The notes: generated by a model from the letters alone, not told the origin. 64,000 nt of DNA from Liolophura sinensis (GCF_032854445.1 NC_088302.1:49198046-49262045), one strand, 5' to 3'; shown: positions 1 through 12,469, counted from the stretch's first letter. Translations and numbers: made by a program.

Positions 1-733
1 GATAATGCAAGAATAATTTAGAGTGTCAAAATAGAAACTATCCCTCTTGTAAATTTGGCAAGACACAAAATAACACAAGTGGTTTGTGGAGACAAAACAA
101 GGGAAACAACTCCATGCTCTCATTCAAATGACTACCGGGTGTCTGAGGGTTGATGTGTAACAGCAATAATGGTCAAGTGTGTAATATTTAAAGGAGAACT
201 CGGGATCTCCAATATGACAGTCGATACACTCCACAAGTCGTTTTGACCACACGGGGACATAACAGGAGATGGATGGTGGTTATCATATACAGAAGGCGGA
301 AAATGAAAACTTATGTATTGCTTCATTATGTCTGCAAGTCAAGAAATCAGATTTATTTCCCCCAAAAGCGGAATTGGGGGTGTTCGTATGAGCATAGCAA
401 AGTGAAGCTAAGTGTAAAACAAAGAACTTTACAGATGTTTTGAATTAAAAGACATACATTTCAGAGTAAGACTAGTGTATGGAGAGCAACGGCAACTTTG
501 TCGTAGATAATGCGTTTCCATTGACATGTAATTACAGAAAAGCTTAGGCACCCAGAGTAGACAATCTTGTATTAAAGATATACATGTCTACCCTTTGAAC
601 TGTATTTGTATAGATATAGGCCTATACCGGAGCATAACTGTGCTGAGGGAGCACTTTAAAATTACACTGATATGCCCTCTTGGTTAAATTCGGTAATTTA
701 TTAAAAGGGATATGTAATTTAATATGTTTTCAG
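1..733. other. non-coding DNA left of the tetraspan exons
   Basis: I see no supportable coding exon here. The short open frames have no splice-site pairing or family motif. The stretch is presumably intron or upstream sequence of the membrane-protein gene whose last exons follow. The exon encoding its first membrane span and first extracellular loop was looked for and not found, so it probably lies off the left edge. Confidence 0.4.
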
Positions 734-880
734 ACTGGTTCCAGGTTCTCCGTGTTCTGGAAGTGATCGGAGTAGGCGGAGTTATCCTAGCCGTGTTTGT
801 CACACTACTGTCTCTCGTGTACGCCGATCTCAGATTGAGATGCACCAGTATCGTTGTCATCGTTGTGTGTTTTGTATCAG
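734..880 (+). CDS. tetraspan gene, penultimate coding exon
   Basis: 147 nt. The first two bases (AC) complete a codon begun in an unseen upstream exon. The frame then runs from WFQVLRVLEVIG to VCFVS with no stop, and the exon ends one base into a codon before GTATGTAG. It encodes one full hydrophobic span and most of the next. Confidence 0.64.
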
Positions 881-1342
881 GTATGTAGCCATATTTATTT
901 ATCCCAAAATTCTGTAGGTAATGTATCAAAAAAGTGTATTTGATCATACACTCATTTTCATTATTGTTAGATACTTCAACAATTCTCAGTTCAAAATATA
1001 GGCCCTTTGTCAGACGTTTTTACAAAGCTACTATAATATTATAATGTATCACTTCGCATTTTGTCCAAGCTTTCAATTTTGTCTACATGTAGATCAAGAC
1101 TTTAGGGAGACCTCAAATGGTTTGTCTCTTATACTTTGTCAGCTGCCGTGATTTTTACTGGAGGAATTCTGATAATCCTTTCCACCGATGAGCATCCGGT
1201 TAAAGCGGAAGCGCAGCCATCTTGGTCTCTCGACGTATCCATGTTGTCAGCCATATTGGCCATGGTTACGGGAAGTATAGTCATCATTGACATCAAAGAG
1301 GACGCATGTATCAACCTGTATGAAGAGGATGAATACACGTGA
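734..1342 (+). CDS. claudin/PMP22-like multi-span membrane protein, 3' part (two exons)
   Basis: Two exons join in phase to encode the C-terminal part of a small membrane protein. Exon 734-880 follows an acceptor (TTTTCAG) and ends at a GTATGT donor. Exon 1143-1342 follows TTTGTCAG and ends at TGA 1340-1342. The first exon ends one base into a codon, and the second supplies the other two (giving Ala). The product has three hydrophobic spans: around VIGVGGVILAVFVTLLSLVY, then SIVVIVVCFVSA running over the intron into AVIFTGGILII, then LSAILAMVTGSIVIID. An acidic tail ending EEDEYT follows. This matches spans 2-4 of four-span claudin/PMP22/CACNG-type proteins, including the short loop between spans 2 and 3. 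The diagnostic W-GLW-C-C first loop would be upstream and is not visible, so the family name is inferred. It could be another tetraspan family. Confidence 0.66.
1143..1342 (+). CDS. tetraspan gene, last coding exon
   Basis: 200 nt: two bases finishing the split Ala codon, 65 further codons and a TGA stop. It encodes the end of one span, a polar loop (STDEHPVKAEAQPSWSLD), a last span and an acidic cytoplasmic tail. An ATG at 1136 upstream of the acceptor is not needed, because the exon joins in phase to the previous one. Confidence 0.64.
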
Positions 1343-1418
1343 TTATAACTGACCAATAGGTCAATACATATAACGTAATGCAATCCGCAAGCCTGTTAAT
1401 AGCCAAAGATTTATCTGA

Positions 1419-1448
1419 AAAAAAAAAAAAAACAAACAAAAAAAAAAG
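1419..1448 (+). repeat. A-rich simple repeat
   Basis: A run of A with two interrupting AAC units, inside the predicted 3' UTR of the tetraspan gene. Low-complexity sequence with no other content. Confidence 0.7.
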
Positions 1449-1680
1449 TACACGTTATAATTTTCATATTTGTCCAAGACTAAGCCAAGTCATTTCATAC
1501 AGATTACTCGGGCCAGTTTAGTAGGACATACATGTGAAGTACATTTTTATATTTGCTAAAAATCGCTGTGCTATTATAGATCGGCTGTAATCCGTATTGT
1601 TAGTGTTCCTTGGGGACTTGCATGCTGCATTGAACAGGCTGAATTCCAACGGAATTTGTGCTGTTATTTTGTAATACTCC

Positions 1681-1686
1681 AATAAA
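1681..1686 (+). terminator. candidate poly(A) signal of the tetraspan gene
   Basis: AATAAA lies 339 bases after the stop codon, in the right orientation and at a normal 3' UTR distance. The T/GT-containing sequence about 25 bases downstream is compatible with a cleavage site. There is no transcript evidence. Confidence 0.45.
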
Positions 1687-2020
1687 TCCTTCACAAAATA
1701 TCAGGCTCGTCTGTGCTCGCATTGCCGTTCAAAGTCCGTAATATAATATCTCAGATTTATAAAGTGGATCGCAGTATTACTTTTTGAAAGTATAGAATTG
1801 TTTTAAGGCCATAAATACTAAAGGTATTAGTCTGATACTTACTAAAACGCTTAATTTGAGCTTTTCTTTGTAAACAAAGAAACTTTGATTTGGTATCCAC
1901 GGTAAAGCCTCTTTACCACACTTAGGCCATTTCTACGCTCTTACCCTAAACAGGCACATTGCAATACGAAAGAGGATGATTTGTGTTTGTGTCCCGATTT
2001 GTTCGATTCTGTGGAAAATA

Positions 2021-2022
2021 TG

Positions 2023-2102
<80 letters not shown>

Positions 2103-2118
2103 TGTGTGTGTGTGCGCG
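2021..2118 (+). repeat. (GT)n microsatellite
   Basis: About 98 bases of almost uninterrupted GT, with one GC near the start, one TTTG break near 2099 and GCGCGC at the right edge. Alternating purine-pyrimidine DNA of this length can adopt Z-DNA. The open frames reading through it (VCVCVC or HTHTHT) are artefacts. Confidence 0.95.
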
Positions 2119-2128
2119 CATAAATCTT

Positions 2129-2840
2129 GCTTACATACGCGGAATCGAATTCTTACATGTGTTTCAAATGCGATCTTTGACTCGAGAACGTATATGCAAA
2201 ATATTGTTTTCAAGATACAGTAAAGATTGATAGGACTTGACCATTCACACATAGGTGCATTTAATTGCAGATGATTCTGTTATAGTATGAAAAATCATAA
2301 TAAGTTATTTCAGGCTGTCGATGCCATAAATTGTAGCTGCTCTAAGAAAATGACATGAATGATTATGGTCACTTAATCTGTTGAACTACAGCAACACTTT
2401 TCTTTAATATGTCAACTGAAGGTAAAGAACTCAAGCGCTGGCTGGCGTGCCTCGCTCCGTTGCATGGCGGAAAACGCCATTACATATCACCCCTCCTGAT
2501 TCTGTTTGTTCTTATATATGTGCAAAATTATCGTTTCACCAATATCAATCGTCGATTGTTCGTATTATGTTATTTGTGTGTTGTTAAACATATCTGTACA
2601 GCGGAGACCCTTTTGTATGTGAGAAATAAAGAACTTTACACAAGTAAATGTATAAACATTTATTTCTATCTTGTGTAGATAAATTTGTTTTTTTATACGC
2701 AACATTTCTTTGCTTGAATTGTTCATTTCCATTCGCACAATATCGAGCAGAAATAGGATTTACTTGGTCTTCGTTCCAGATAAGAACGATTTTATTTACA
2801 CCCTGCGGTGCCAATGATGACATCTGATGCTGGCTCAGGG
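2129..2840. other. intergenic, nothing recognised
   Basis: AT-rich sequence without splice-paired open frames or repeats I can name. A small open frame at 2409-2678 has no homology that I recognise and no codon-use signal. Confidence 0.4.
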
Positions 2841-2844
2841 GTTT

Positions 2845-3012
2845 GAAGCGCTGGCTGGCTGACTGATCTTTGACCAATGAGGGCGCATGTTCGAATCGAG
2901 ACCAGGTTGTTTGATTACTAGCGATGAGATGTGGTTTCCTCCGGGCACTGATTTCCTCCAAACGTATAAATCTGACCGCTTTATAGTGAAACATTATTTA
3001 GTACGTCGTTAA
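2845..3012 (+). mobile_element. old, diverged tRNA-derived SINE
   Basis: Contains a B-box-like GTTCGAATC, a degenerate TTTCCTCCGGGCACTG core, and a decayed CTTTATAGTGAAACATTATTTAGTACG version of the family's 3' domain. It is much more diverged than the copies at 42-61 kb, so presumably ancient. Confidence 0.45.
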
Positions 3013-3035
3013 AGACCATAACATCCATAATAACA

Positions 3036-3120
3036 TAACATAATGCTGGCTGCCGTTGTAAAAGTAAAATATTCTTGAGTACAGCGTAAAACAACAATCA
3101 AATAAATAAATAAATAAATA
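3036..3120 (+). mobile_element. SINE 3' fragment
   Basis: Starts in the CATAATGCTGGC block, continues through a variant of GTATAAGTGAAATATTC and AGTACAGCGTAAAAC, and ends in a CAAATAAATAAATAAATAAAT tail. The tRNA-like head is missing. Confidence 0.8.
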
Positions 3121-3131
3121 TAGATCATACT

Positions 3132-3211
3132 ATCCTCCCACCATAATGCTGGCCGCCGCTGTATAAGGGAAATGCTTTTGAGTACGGCGTAAAACAACAA
3201 TCAAATAAATC
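3132..3211 (+). mobile_element. SINE 3' fragment
   Basis: A second 3' piece only about 10 bases after the previous one and in the same orientation: CTCCCACCATAATGCTGGCCG, then GTATAAGGGAAATGC, GAGTACGGCGTAAAAC and a CAAATAAAT end. The pair may be two nested or tandem insertions. Confidence 0.8.
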
Positions 3212-3679
3212 AAGATGATAATAAATAAATACATGCAATTTGCTGACCGAGTCATGAAAAACGCTTTGCTCAAGGATATTCGGCAACCTTCTAATTCAGC
3301 ATTTGTCCTGTTGCCTTTGACTAGGAAAGGTTTATTTGACTTAATTTTCAGCTTATTTTATGCAATGCCCTGTTCCACCCATAAATGCATTTATATAGAA
3401 TAGAATTTAGAATTACCTATTTACATGTTTAAAAGCATGTTGATTTAGCTATATAAACACATATGTATTTTATGGTTGCATGGTTCAACACAAATCACCA
3501 AACAAAAAACAAATAAGTGAGTTGCCAACATTGAAGGGACAAATTATGAAAAAAAGGCTTCAAACTTAGTCTTGTCAAGTTTACATATTGCACCTAGCAA
3601 TTCGGCGAAAATTGCGCACAATAATAAAGGACGAATGTTTGCTAACAATTGTGTCATACTGCCTATTTGTCTTCATTTA

Positions 3680-3752
3680 CCTCGAACGGCCGTCGCCGTA
3701 TAAGTGAAATATTATTGGGTACGGTGTAAAACACTACTGAAATAAATACAAT
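3680..3752 (+). mobile_element. SINE 3' fragment
   Basis: GTCGCCGTATAAGTGAAATA followed by GGGTACGGTGTAAAAC and a degenerate tail. Only the conserved 3' domain is recognisable. Confidence 0.7.
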
Positions 3753-4689
3753 ATTTTGAACGAGATTCATCACACACGTTATACTAAGATATACCTGATT
3801 ATTGAACACGCACGGTAAGAAAAGCCGCTGGTTTGTTCTTCCCCAATCCCTCTCGAGCACTCCAGTGTTTAACCAGGCGCAGTGTTATTTATCACCCTGG
3901 TCACTCAATGACACTTTGAAGGATGGGCGGAGTGATCGCTTCCTGATGATGTCAACAAAGGTCAAGTGTTTTGAGTGCCGGACTGCACTTGGAGGATAAC
4001 TGACAACAACTCCGCCTTTATATCCAATAAATATTCCACAAACTCTGAGCTTGACCATTTGTTCATGGACTCAATTTTCTTCGCAGTATAAATCACAATA
4101 AAATACTTTTCGCTTTACTTAAATTCGCTGAATTTGTTACAAGCATTTTGTACACTTTATACAAAATTGAGAGATTGAGATGATCTCTTACAAAATCTTT
4201 ACTTTTTTTGCCAAAGTAGCTATAGTGCACAACACCTACATGTACATTGCAACATGTCAAAGTTACAGTATTTCGCCTAACGTTTTGTTTGTCAGTGCAC
4301 TTTTAAAAGCACATATAATCATGAAAATGATACTTTTAGTTTTCCTGATAAGAAATTAATCAAACTTCACAAAAGACGTTTCAGTGTCTCTATAAAGTGG
4401 ATGAATCAATCAGAATCAAACAGTGTCGCCTGTGAAATGTTAAGTTTTAGGTATAATACGGTCATTCATGAATTATTCTCATTTTAGCCAGTTCCAAATA
4501 TTTGGGTAAAAATCTAGATAAACTGCATGAAATGCTTTCCTCCTTCATCGCATGAGCTGGTATAATGACAGGATTAGCTTTAGAGGCCAATGCGCACATC
4601 ATGGCAACTGTAATCTGTGCTGTAACACAAACAGTGGCGTGCGACACGCCGCAGAGTCAAGCCTCTGAACAATAATTGTTATCTAAAGC

Positions 4690-4795
4690 ATCTGGCCAAG
4701 TTCAGGTGTGGGACTTGAACCTGTCAACACCTGACTTTGTGCCTCAATCCCCATTATCCGATCGTATTACGCCACGACCGGTGCCATTAACTCCG
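4690..4795 (-). mobile_element. tRNA-like SINE head of a second type
   Basis: On the minus strand there is an A-box-like TGGCGTAATACG and a consensus B box GGTTCAAGTCC, about 50 bases apart, in a tRNA-like stretch beginning GGCACCGGTCGTGGCG. No cloverleaf good enough for a working tRNA was found, so I read it as the pol III head of a SINE. Its sequence differs from the common head at 50-58 kb. The body downstream (toward lower coordinates) was not recognised. Confidence 0.45.
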
Positions 4796-4799
4796 CAGA

Positions 4800-6014
4800 G
4801 ACCTCGGGATTTTCGACAGAAGCTGCATCTGCAGACAGACACAATACCGGTCTCTCACCATCAGCATTTACCGCGGTCTGACGACAATCTCGACTTAAGA
4901 AAATCTCAAGTTTCAGTGGGACAATGTGACCACACTCCGTGAACCAATTGGAATTCAATGGTTCAGCGATCTTACCTTTTATAGTTCTTAACCCTCGAGT
5001 AAAAGTATCCCTCCTGTCACCCCACCCCACAAGTCCTCTCACTCCAGCTCCCTGGTCTTCTTCATTATCACACCCCCACCGTCGGTTAACCGTAAGGTTC
5101 GGGGTGCATTGACAACCGCACAATGTCCATTTATTTGGTTTCTACTACAATGTAACCGTGATACAAAGTAAACCCAGTCCATGTTCTGTGGACGTAACTA
5201 TGCTAAGATGGGAGCTAACGCCTATGTCATTCTTCCCACGTCCATTCAATGTATTGCAAGGGTTGTGTTTGGCTGACGACACCCCAGAGGCCCCGTGTCA
5301 GTATACTGGGTGTATTGTTACACCCTTCATATCCTAAATTAAGAGCCGAAATGAGCAAGGGTTGCACGTGTTTTGGCATGTCTAGTCATCGTAAGGTACA
5401 ATAGGGACTGGGCCAATTCTAGGCAAGGCACCAGTCTCTATTGCCAGCTTGCATGTTGCCAGCGGATCGGCACAATACCTTAGTAATTATTTGCAATGAC
5501 AAAGTGAGCCTTAGCATGCGTTCTATCCAGCTTGTAATATAAACCCTAAGTTACTTCCCAAATTAATTTATTGTTCTTTTATTGCTACTTGGTATTTATA
5601 AATTCACCCATGGTATTGTTTCCGCTGACAAACAACACTCTGTGTGCAGCATATAACTCTTATTCACCACGTGCTGTCAATAAAATAACCAATCAACACA
5701 GAGCTTTCTTAATCCAACTTGGCAGGATTTCGGCATGTCTGTTGACTTTTTTCTTCTTTTTTTTTGTTTTATTTTTCCTACAGAAGACCTATGGTATAGG
5801 CAGCGCTGAAAATATTACCTATTTCCTCACACAGAATGCTTAGAAAGTTTGTTTCATGCAAATTTTTCTTCACAAATCTGATCTTAAAACCCATCACAAA
5901 ATGGTTGGTAGTACATCAGAGACATGCCTATATACTTAACATAAATACATTTTATAAATTCATACTCTATGAAGAAACCTGAAATATAGTTTTGAAATGG
6001 ATTACAACGCCGTA
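4800..6014. other. intergenic, possible unclassified repeat at 5.2-5.5 kb
   Basis: No gene seen. Opposed open frames near 4.7-5.1 kb on both strands are shadows without splice or motif support. At 5399-5411 and 5431-5443 a 13-base inverted repeat (CAATAGGGACTGG against CCAGTCTCTATTG, one mismatch) could form a hairpin. Confidence 0.35.
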
Positions 6015-6110
6015 TTTATGATTTGATTTGATACGACTGCTTTTTACGCCGTACTAAAAAGTATTACACTCATTCCGCGGTTGCCACTTTTAATAGCGGA
6101 CGGAAGAAAA
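6015..6110 (-). mobile_element. diverged SINE 3' fragment
   Basis: Reads as the reverse of the family's 3' domain: GATTTGATTTGAT tail, then TTTTTACGCCGTACT, a degenerate TATTACACT and CCGCGGTTGCC. It is an old copy with many substitutions. Confidence 0.6.
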
Positions 6111-8925
6111 TTGCAAAGATTAATCCATCTTTGTCTGTCAGGTAGCTGAGGAACTTTCGCACATGTGGCCGAAAGATTTTCACCCCTACAGTGTCTTCAG
6201 TGTAAACATGCCTTATTGGTGTTCAACAAATTTCATGCAACACCTCGTAAACGGCCGGCGGAGCACTGTTGACAACTATTTGTGGTAAGGCCCAGAGAAG
6301 CCATGACAATTTTCTTGTTCGAGGCTGGGCTGGATTCAACACCTAGGTGTCTGGAAGTCAAGCATCTTAACTAAACCGCCATCACCTGCAACTTGAAGTA
6401 TTCAAGACATTTTCATTCATGCGATGGATGTGAATGAATGAATATGGCCCAAAAACACAATCGGCAATATTTCAGACATTTACGATGGTTGTGAGGTGTA
6501 GGGTTGCTGGAAATCTGGCACACAGAGCCCAGACAAAACCACAGCTCTTTGCTAGGCACCTGGAGGGCACCTTTTGCTATATATAAGGCCATACTTTGTT
6601 CAGGCGACTTCTTTAGTCAAATCCCGAATGGCTGTGACGAGACTAGGTCCTTCATTTCATTCTTACTTCCACAAAACTTAACTTTGTAATTAAAGAAAGA
6701 CAGATGGGCAAAAGTAGTAAAAACGTTTTTAGAAGTGTGAAAAAACACCTTGGACTATCAGAATTTGAAATGATAAATACCGATAGTCATATATTGTTGT
6801 TACAATTATCTGCAAAGGAAGGATGTATCTCTGTCGGGCTTTCAAAGGAAAGAGTTAACACACATGGTGACCGAAAATGAACGCACTCCATAACAAAGCT
6901 AAGTACATCATAGATAATAATGATATAGCTTTCATTCGATTTATTCTATTAAAAGAGGAAATAGCACAAAAGGATCAGTATAGTTCTTAAAATAAATCTT
7001 GATTCAGAACAACTTTTCTGAAGTGCTTTGTTATTTCCTCGTCTAGCAGAACCTGGAACATGAAAGTTCTAGCTTGCACTATTGCTTATGACTTAAATAA
7101 CTATGTTATGGACTACATTCAGTTTACACTGTATAACACATATGGGAACTATGGTTATGTAATGTGTCTTCATTGATACCTGTAATGTTATTAAGATCTA
7201 TAATCGACGCTTGTGTATAACTCACGCTTCCCCCAAGGCACAATAAGTCAATGGCTATATGACATAATTTAACAAATGTGATTCGTTCTTGATCTTAATG
7301 TTTGCCTCCTGTTAGTGCAATACTACAGTGCTTGTGTTTCAGAAGTGTAATTTCTTTGGTTAAGAAATCCATACAGGATTTCCCATTTTAGTGACTCTTT
7401 GGGTTTAAGACCATACCAGGTTTTGAACCCCGGTTGTCCACTTTCCTAACATATTCTCTAAGTCATCAATCACCGGAATGCTGTCTACTTCAAAAGTAGG
7501 AAAGTACTACACGTCTTTAAAATGAAATAGCATGTCTTACAATAAAGCTCAGGTGGTTCATGAAACAGGCCAGAGTCCATTTTATACGGTGAATGACTGA
7601 CATGCTAATGTTAAATCAGCCGGTTGCATTCAAAACCTAATTAAACTTTCGTAAAGAAATTATGCTTCTAATGTAGATTAGATATCACAATGATGATGCA
7701 GTGATAATGTTGAATATTGCATGCAATAAATTCTAACACCTAATTGTTTATCACGTTATCCTCGATGAATCTGTTCTGATTGCCAATCAATATTTGACTC
7801 ACGCTATCACCTAGTCATCACATGCACAGTGATGCTTGAAAGTGCAGGGCTAGATCATTGACTTCATTCATCATAATGCATGCACCGTTGCTCTTAAAGG
7901 AACTGAAATTCATTCAGCAATATTTCTATATCATATTTGCGGATCTCGCTTTGTCTTAGGTGCACTTAGCGGTCGTAGGTGTCTCAGAAATCGTCAGCCA
8001 ACCGTTATTCTGTTACAATATCCCGTTATCTTTTCCGTGACAACGATTACATTGACTTTGCCGTGGGTTATCGGCTAGAATTGACAGCCATGGAAATGTA
8101 TCAAAAGTACATATTGTTTTTAGATGGCAATGGGTGATCGATTTACTTTCAAAATCTGCAGTCTATTCGATGTGAAGGTTTCAACTTTGACAGTCAGCCT
8201 TTTGTGTTCACTCTCAGGGTAAATTGTTGAAACAATTATTGGTTGATGATATCCAGACTTGTTGAGATTGACCAGCTGTTCCCGGCTGCGCATTGCAAGA
8301 TTAGATTCTTCACAGTGTTAATAAAATACAGAACTGTACGGGTTGATTCCAACTTAACCTCTAGCCTTTGTTGTGAAATTTCGTTTTTTAATTCTTTTGT
8401 TCTCCTAACAATATACGAATGAAACTTGTAGGCGAGGAACCGTGTTGAGTAAGATCACCACGTTGGATATATGAACAGTTGGAATCAAACTTACATACAC
8501 AGTTTTTTTTATTATCTTATAAACTAGCATGGTACCCGAAATGTGTAATGATTTAATTCATTCGCCTAGCATATACCATCAACACTGCTTTTCTTTGCAT
8601 AAATCTGTACGTCGTCGACACTGGTGAAATTTTTATGTAATCCAGGTGTTAAACACGCAATCCTTTAATAATAAACACCTTTACAGTTTCACGGGTTGTT
8701 TGTTTGTTATGCGTTTCATAGTGTTTCGGTGTACAGTTTTTAATAATTTGGGTTTTTATGAAAATTTCTATTAATAAAACTGACCTTGCTTGTTTGATAT
8801 CATGTTTTTACTGAGGAATCTATAAACCCCCGCGCAATGGCGACCGGATGGAGCATTGTTCGTTACTTGTAATAGATGAACACACGCATAATTAGAAATG
8901 TGCTGGCAAATCGGTAATGGAAGGC
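6111..8925. other. intergenic, nothing recognised
   Basis: AT-rich DNA without supportable exons. The 61-residue frame at 6504-6689 has no family motif. No repeat structure stood out. Confidence 0.4.
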
Positions 8926-8996
8926 AGAACCGCCAACGTATAAGTGAAATATTGCTAAGTAGGGCGAAAAGCTCCTATCATACAAATACATACAAA
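8926..8996 (+). mobile_element. diverged SINE 3' fragment
   Basis: ACCGCCAACGTATAAGTGAA followed by ATATTGCTAAGTAGGGCG and a degraded tail. Only the 3' domain is left. Confidence 0.65.
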
Positions 8997-10239
8997 GACA
9001 GCAATGAAAAAGAGACTTCTCAGGATTAAGCCGTATTATTTTCTGACGTGAAATTCATGTACGATGAAATCACGCTTTAGAGCAAGATTGACATGTTATT
9101 AAAGAGTCGCGTTCACGTGTAAATCCTATTTATTACTGTGAACTGAATCTCGGATTTTTATTCAACGGCCAGAACAACACTTTTGTACATCATCGCATGT
9201 TAATTATAACACTGACTTTATGTACTTAGACAAGGAGAAAAAATAAGCAATCTGGCTTATTGTTGTATTTACTGTCACAATTTGGCCATATGCTTTTTTC
9301 AGAGATAACAATGAAACTGAAACTCGTGGAAAAAGTCTCGCATGTGAACTGATGTTAGGTCTTACTTACAACGTGAATCTTAAATGGATTATTGCAGCGG
9401 TTGTCGCGTGCGAGGCGTCCTGATGTTACAAATGTAAAATGCTGGGATGTAGTACATACTTATGATTAAGATTAGATCAATTTGTTTTATCATTTAATTA
9501 GGGGCGTTACACTCAATATATTTCACATATATAACCGCGGTTAGGTTTATCTGTCTGGAGAAAACGACCGACCTTTGCCCAGATACTCAGCAAACTTTGA
9601 GAAAGCCGCAGCCAACCAAGATGATGCTGCATTTGAACACGTGATTTCTGCTGTATTGTTCAAATCTCGCAAGAGAACGTTCCCAACTAACCTCAAAATG
9701 CAATTGTTAAGAACATATAGAGAGCCCTAATTTCACGAAGGTCACATATATACATCTTGATCAGTCTTCTTAAGATAATGTCACGCAAAGTGGTACAATA
9801 CCTGCTTATTTATTTAACAAGTGCGTACGCCGTGCTCCAAGATTGTTCACTTAACACTGGATTCGAACTCGCGACCGCATTTGTCAAGAGTGAGTGAGAG
9901 AGTGCTTGGAGTTTAACGTTGTACTTAAAACATGACGACGTTGGAGTCCTTAGAGTACATGTAATGTGCCTCCTTGTTGCAGGACGGATTTGCTTAACTG
10001 AGACGAAGCACTATCCCGTTTATGTTGAACGCTAAGCGAGGTAGCTACAACTTCCTCTTTTAAGGTCTTAGATATGACCCGACCAAGAATTGACCCTGGA
10101 TCAAACGCCTCCCGAAGCGGACGCTTTATTAACTGTGCTATCGGGGTAGGTCATTTGTCAAGAGAATGATGGTTGCATTAACAATCTGAACCTGCGAAAG
10201 TTACACAAATATACTGACTTTTTATTTTCTTTATCTGAT

Positions 10240-10312
10240 TAGTGTGTTTCGCCATACTTAAGAATAGTTTGGTGGGAGGAAACCGGACAGATTCCCGGGG
10301 AAACCTACGGAC
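10240..10312 (-). mobile_element. SINE core fragment
   Basis: Reverse orientation: TTTCGCCATACTTAAGAATA, then GGTGGGAGGAAACCGGACAG and TTCCCGGGGAAACC. This is the 3' domain joined to the GGTTTCCTCCCACC core with the block between them deleted. Confidence 0.65.
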
Positions 10313-11965
10313 ATATATTGAAGTAATATACAATATGCACACTTCTGTTTGACAGTGTGGGGTTAAATTTACCATGTCCTGATGCGCATTAACTGTTCCA
10401 TCTAAAGCCCTCATCAATTCATTCATTCGCTATATACTGATATGCCCACTTCCGTATATTCACACCAGTTCGCGGAAGTAAATCATGGCCCACGATGCTT
10501 AATGTCCACACAGCTCACTCCACCCCAAATGCAACACGAAAAGCTTTACATACACATTTTACACCAGTAATCTTTCAACAAGAACGGAAGCTACATTGGG
10601 AATATGGCTAATTGATCAGTTGCGGCCATGGCTTATGAGATGGCCAGAAACCCGTTTAAGCACAGGCGTTGTGAGCACAACTTGTACGCACTTGTCAATG
10701 AAATCATTGGCAAGCTGTGTTTATTTAGATAACTAACCAGAGTCAGAGCCCACGTTTGAATTTCTATGAGCATAATAAGAGCATGGACGGCTATAAATCG
10801 TGCCGGCTGGTCTGTATAGTGAAGAGCAAACAGGCAATGGCAGAGTTAAGATCATTTGTATGTATGCCATTTAAGCACCACCAGGGGTGACAAAGGCAGG
10901 CAAAATATTTATTTGGATACAAATCAAGGGGATTTCTAATTGAGGCGGATATGTGTGACAATGCCAGTGACAAAAATAAACGACGGGAAAGCGTTGCTGA
11001 TCTCAAAATACACTGCCAATTACTTTATTGATCTGCAACACATTTTTTATTTCCATTCGGTAACTCCACCCACTTCCCGCCATGACGTGAACCATGACTC
11101 CGTGGGGAACTTAGGGCGCTTATCTAGGGCTCTCCCGCTTGCTCAACCCACGGCTTTGTAGGCTCAATACTTTTCACACGCAACTTAATATATACATTTT
11201 ATATATACTTTTTTCATTTCTATTTTTTGGAAACTCATTTGATGAAACTCATGTTGGAAACTCATTGGTAAATATTCTCAAAATCCCGTTGCTACGACAT
11301 AATAAATGTTCGAATGGTAAGAATCTCTCTTAAGGTATCTCGTTCTAGAGACCTTGTAACCACTAAACTTTTCAGGCTATGGGTATATACAAGCACCAAA
11401 CACTTACGCGAAGCAGGCCTGTCCTCCATCTATATAATGTTTATATGATGTGAGTATTTGTTCCAGTAATACGATAATATGAAAATAGTGACTGTTGTGT
11501 AACTCACATAGTTCAAATACATAGAAATCGGAAGGCTTTTTTCCATTAAACAATATAACTATTTTACTTGGTTGATACATAAACTTGCAATTATACCTGT
11601 ACCACCCATGCATAGATTAGCATGTCTTAAATTTTGTTGAACACTTTCAGTCACCATTGTGCATGTGATGGCTTAATGATTGTGGACTGAAATATTGGTT
11701 TTATAATCAGAATGTAATAAATATTTAGAGATTTTGCTAAAGCCCTGACCTTTTAGTTACATGTTTTAATATCATAATGTTCATATTTAGAAATCGATAT
11801 TATTCTATATATTAAGATTTATTACATTTGTAGTGCCGTTTGGACAGCTAAGTTTTTCTGAGAAATCTAAAGGTCATCTGGAGCACACAATGTAATGTTT
11901 TAAAGATGCTTTATTTAGTTTTTTTTTTTTACATATATAACAAACAAATAAGAAAATAAATACTA

Positions 11966-12020
11966 GTATAAGTGAAATATTCTTGTGTACGCCGTAAAAC
12001 AGCAATCAAATAAACAAATC
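11966..12020 (+). mobile_element. SINE 3' end fragment
   Basis: GTATAAGTGAAATATTCTTG, then GTGTACGCCGTAAAACAGC and a CAATCAAATAAACAAAT tail. Well conserved but very short. Confidence 0.75.
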
Positions 12021-12096
12021 AAAACAAATCCGTACAGAAAGAGCCTCTCAAAAGGAATAAATCAAGTAACAAATAATATAAGCTACAAATTATAAA

Positions 12097-12168
12097 TCAT
12101 TGAATGAATGATGAAGTGAATGAATGAATGGCTGGATGAATGGATGAAATAATCAATGAATGAATCAA
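12097..12168. repeat. (AATG)n-like simple repeat
   Basis: Imperfect GAATGAATG, GGATGAATG and CAATGAATG units over about 70 bases. The minus-strand frame through it (HSSSHSFIHF) is low-complexity shadow. Confidence 0.7.
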
Positions 12169-12469
12169 CTAGGTGGCTCAACACAATATGTTCTAGGAAA
12201 TGACGCCGGAAGCTTTTGATATAATATTGTCCAAAAATATAAACTCTCAAGGACAATGTATAACGCAGGTACCATAAATAAAGTTCTACTATTGAAAGGT
12301 ATAGCCTGTGAATCACTTTTCGATTATGCCAAATTGAGCAGTATGTCTGCATCTGTAATAATGTATATTATTCATATACACGTAAGAGAGTAACATAATG
12401 AGTACCCGCACCTTTTGAAGTGCGACACCTGGTTCGGAATATATGCTTAGGAAAGATATTGACTAATGG

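Noticed and set aside
1933-2252. Open frames encoding HTHTHT or VCVCVC
   Set aside because: They only read through the GT microsatellite.
4690-4795. Possible minus-strand tRNA gene
   Set aside because: Both pol III boxes are present, but I could not build an acceptor stem or anticodon arm; better read as a SINE head.
9826-9895. Possible minus-strand SINE or tRNA-like piece (GAGTTCGAATCC on the minus strand next to GTACGCCGTGCTCCAAG)
   Set aside because: Both ends suggest the common family, but the parts between do not align; left out as too degraded.
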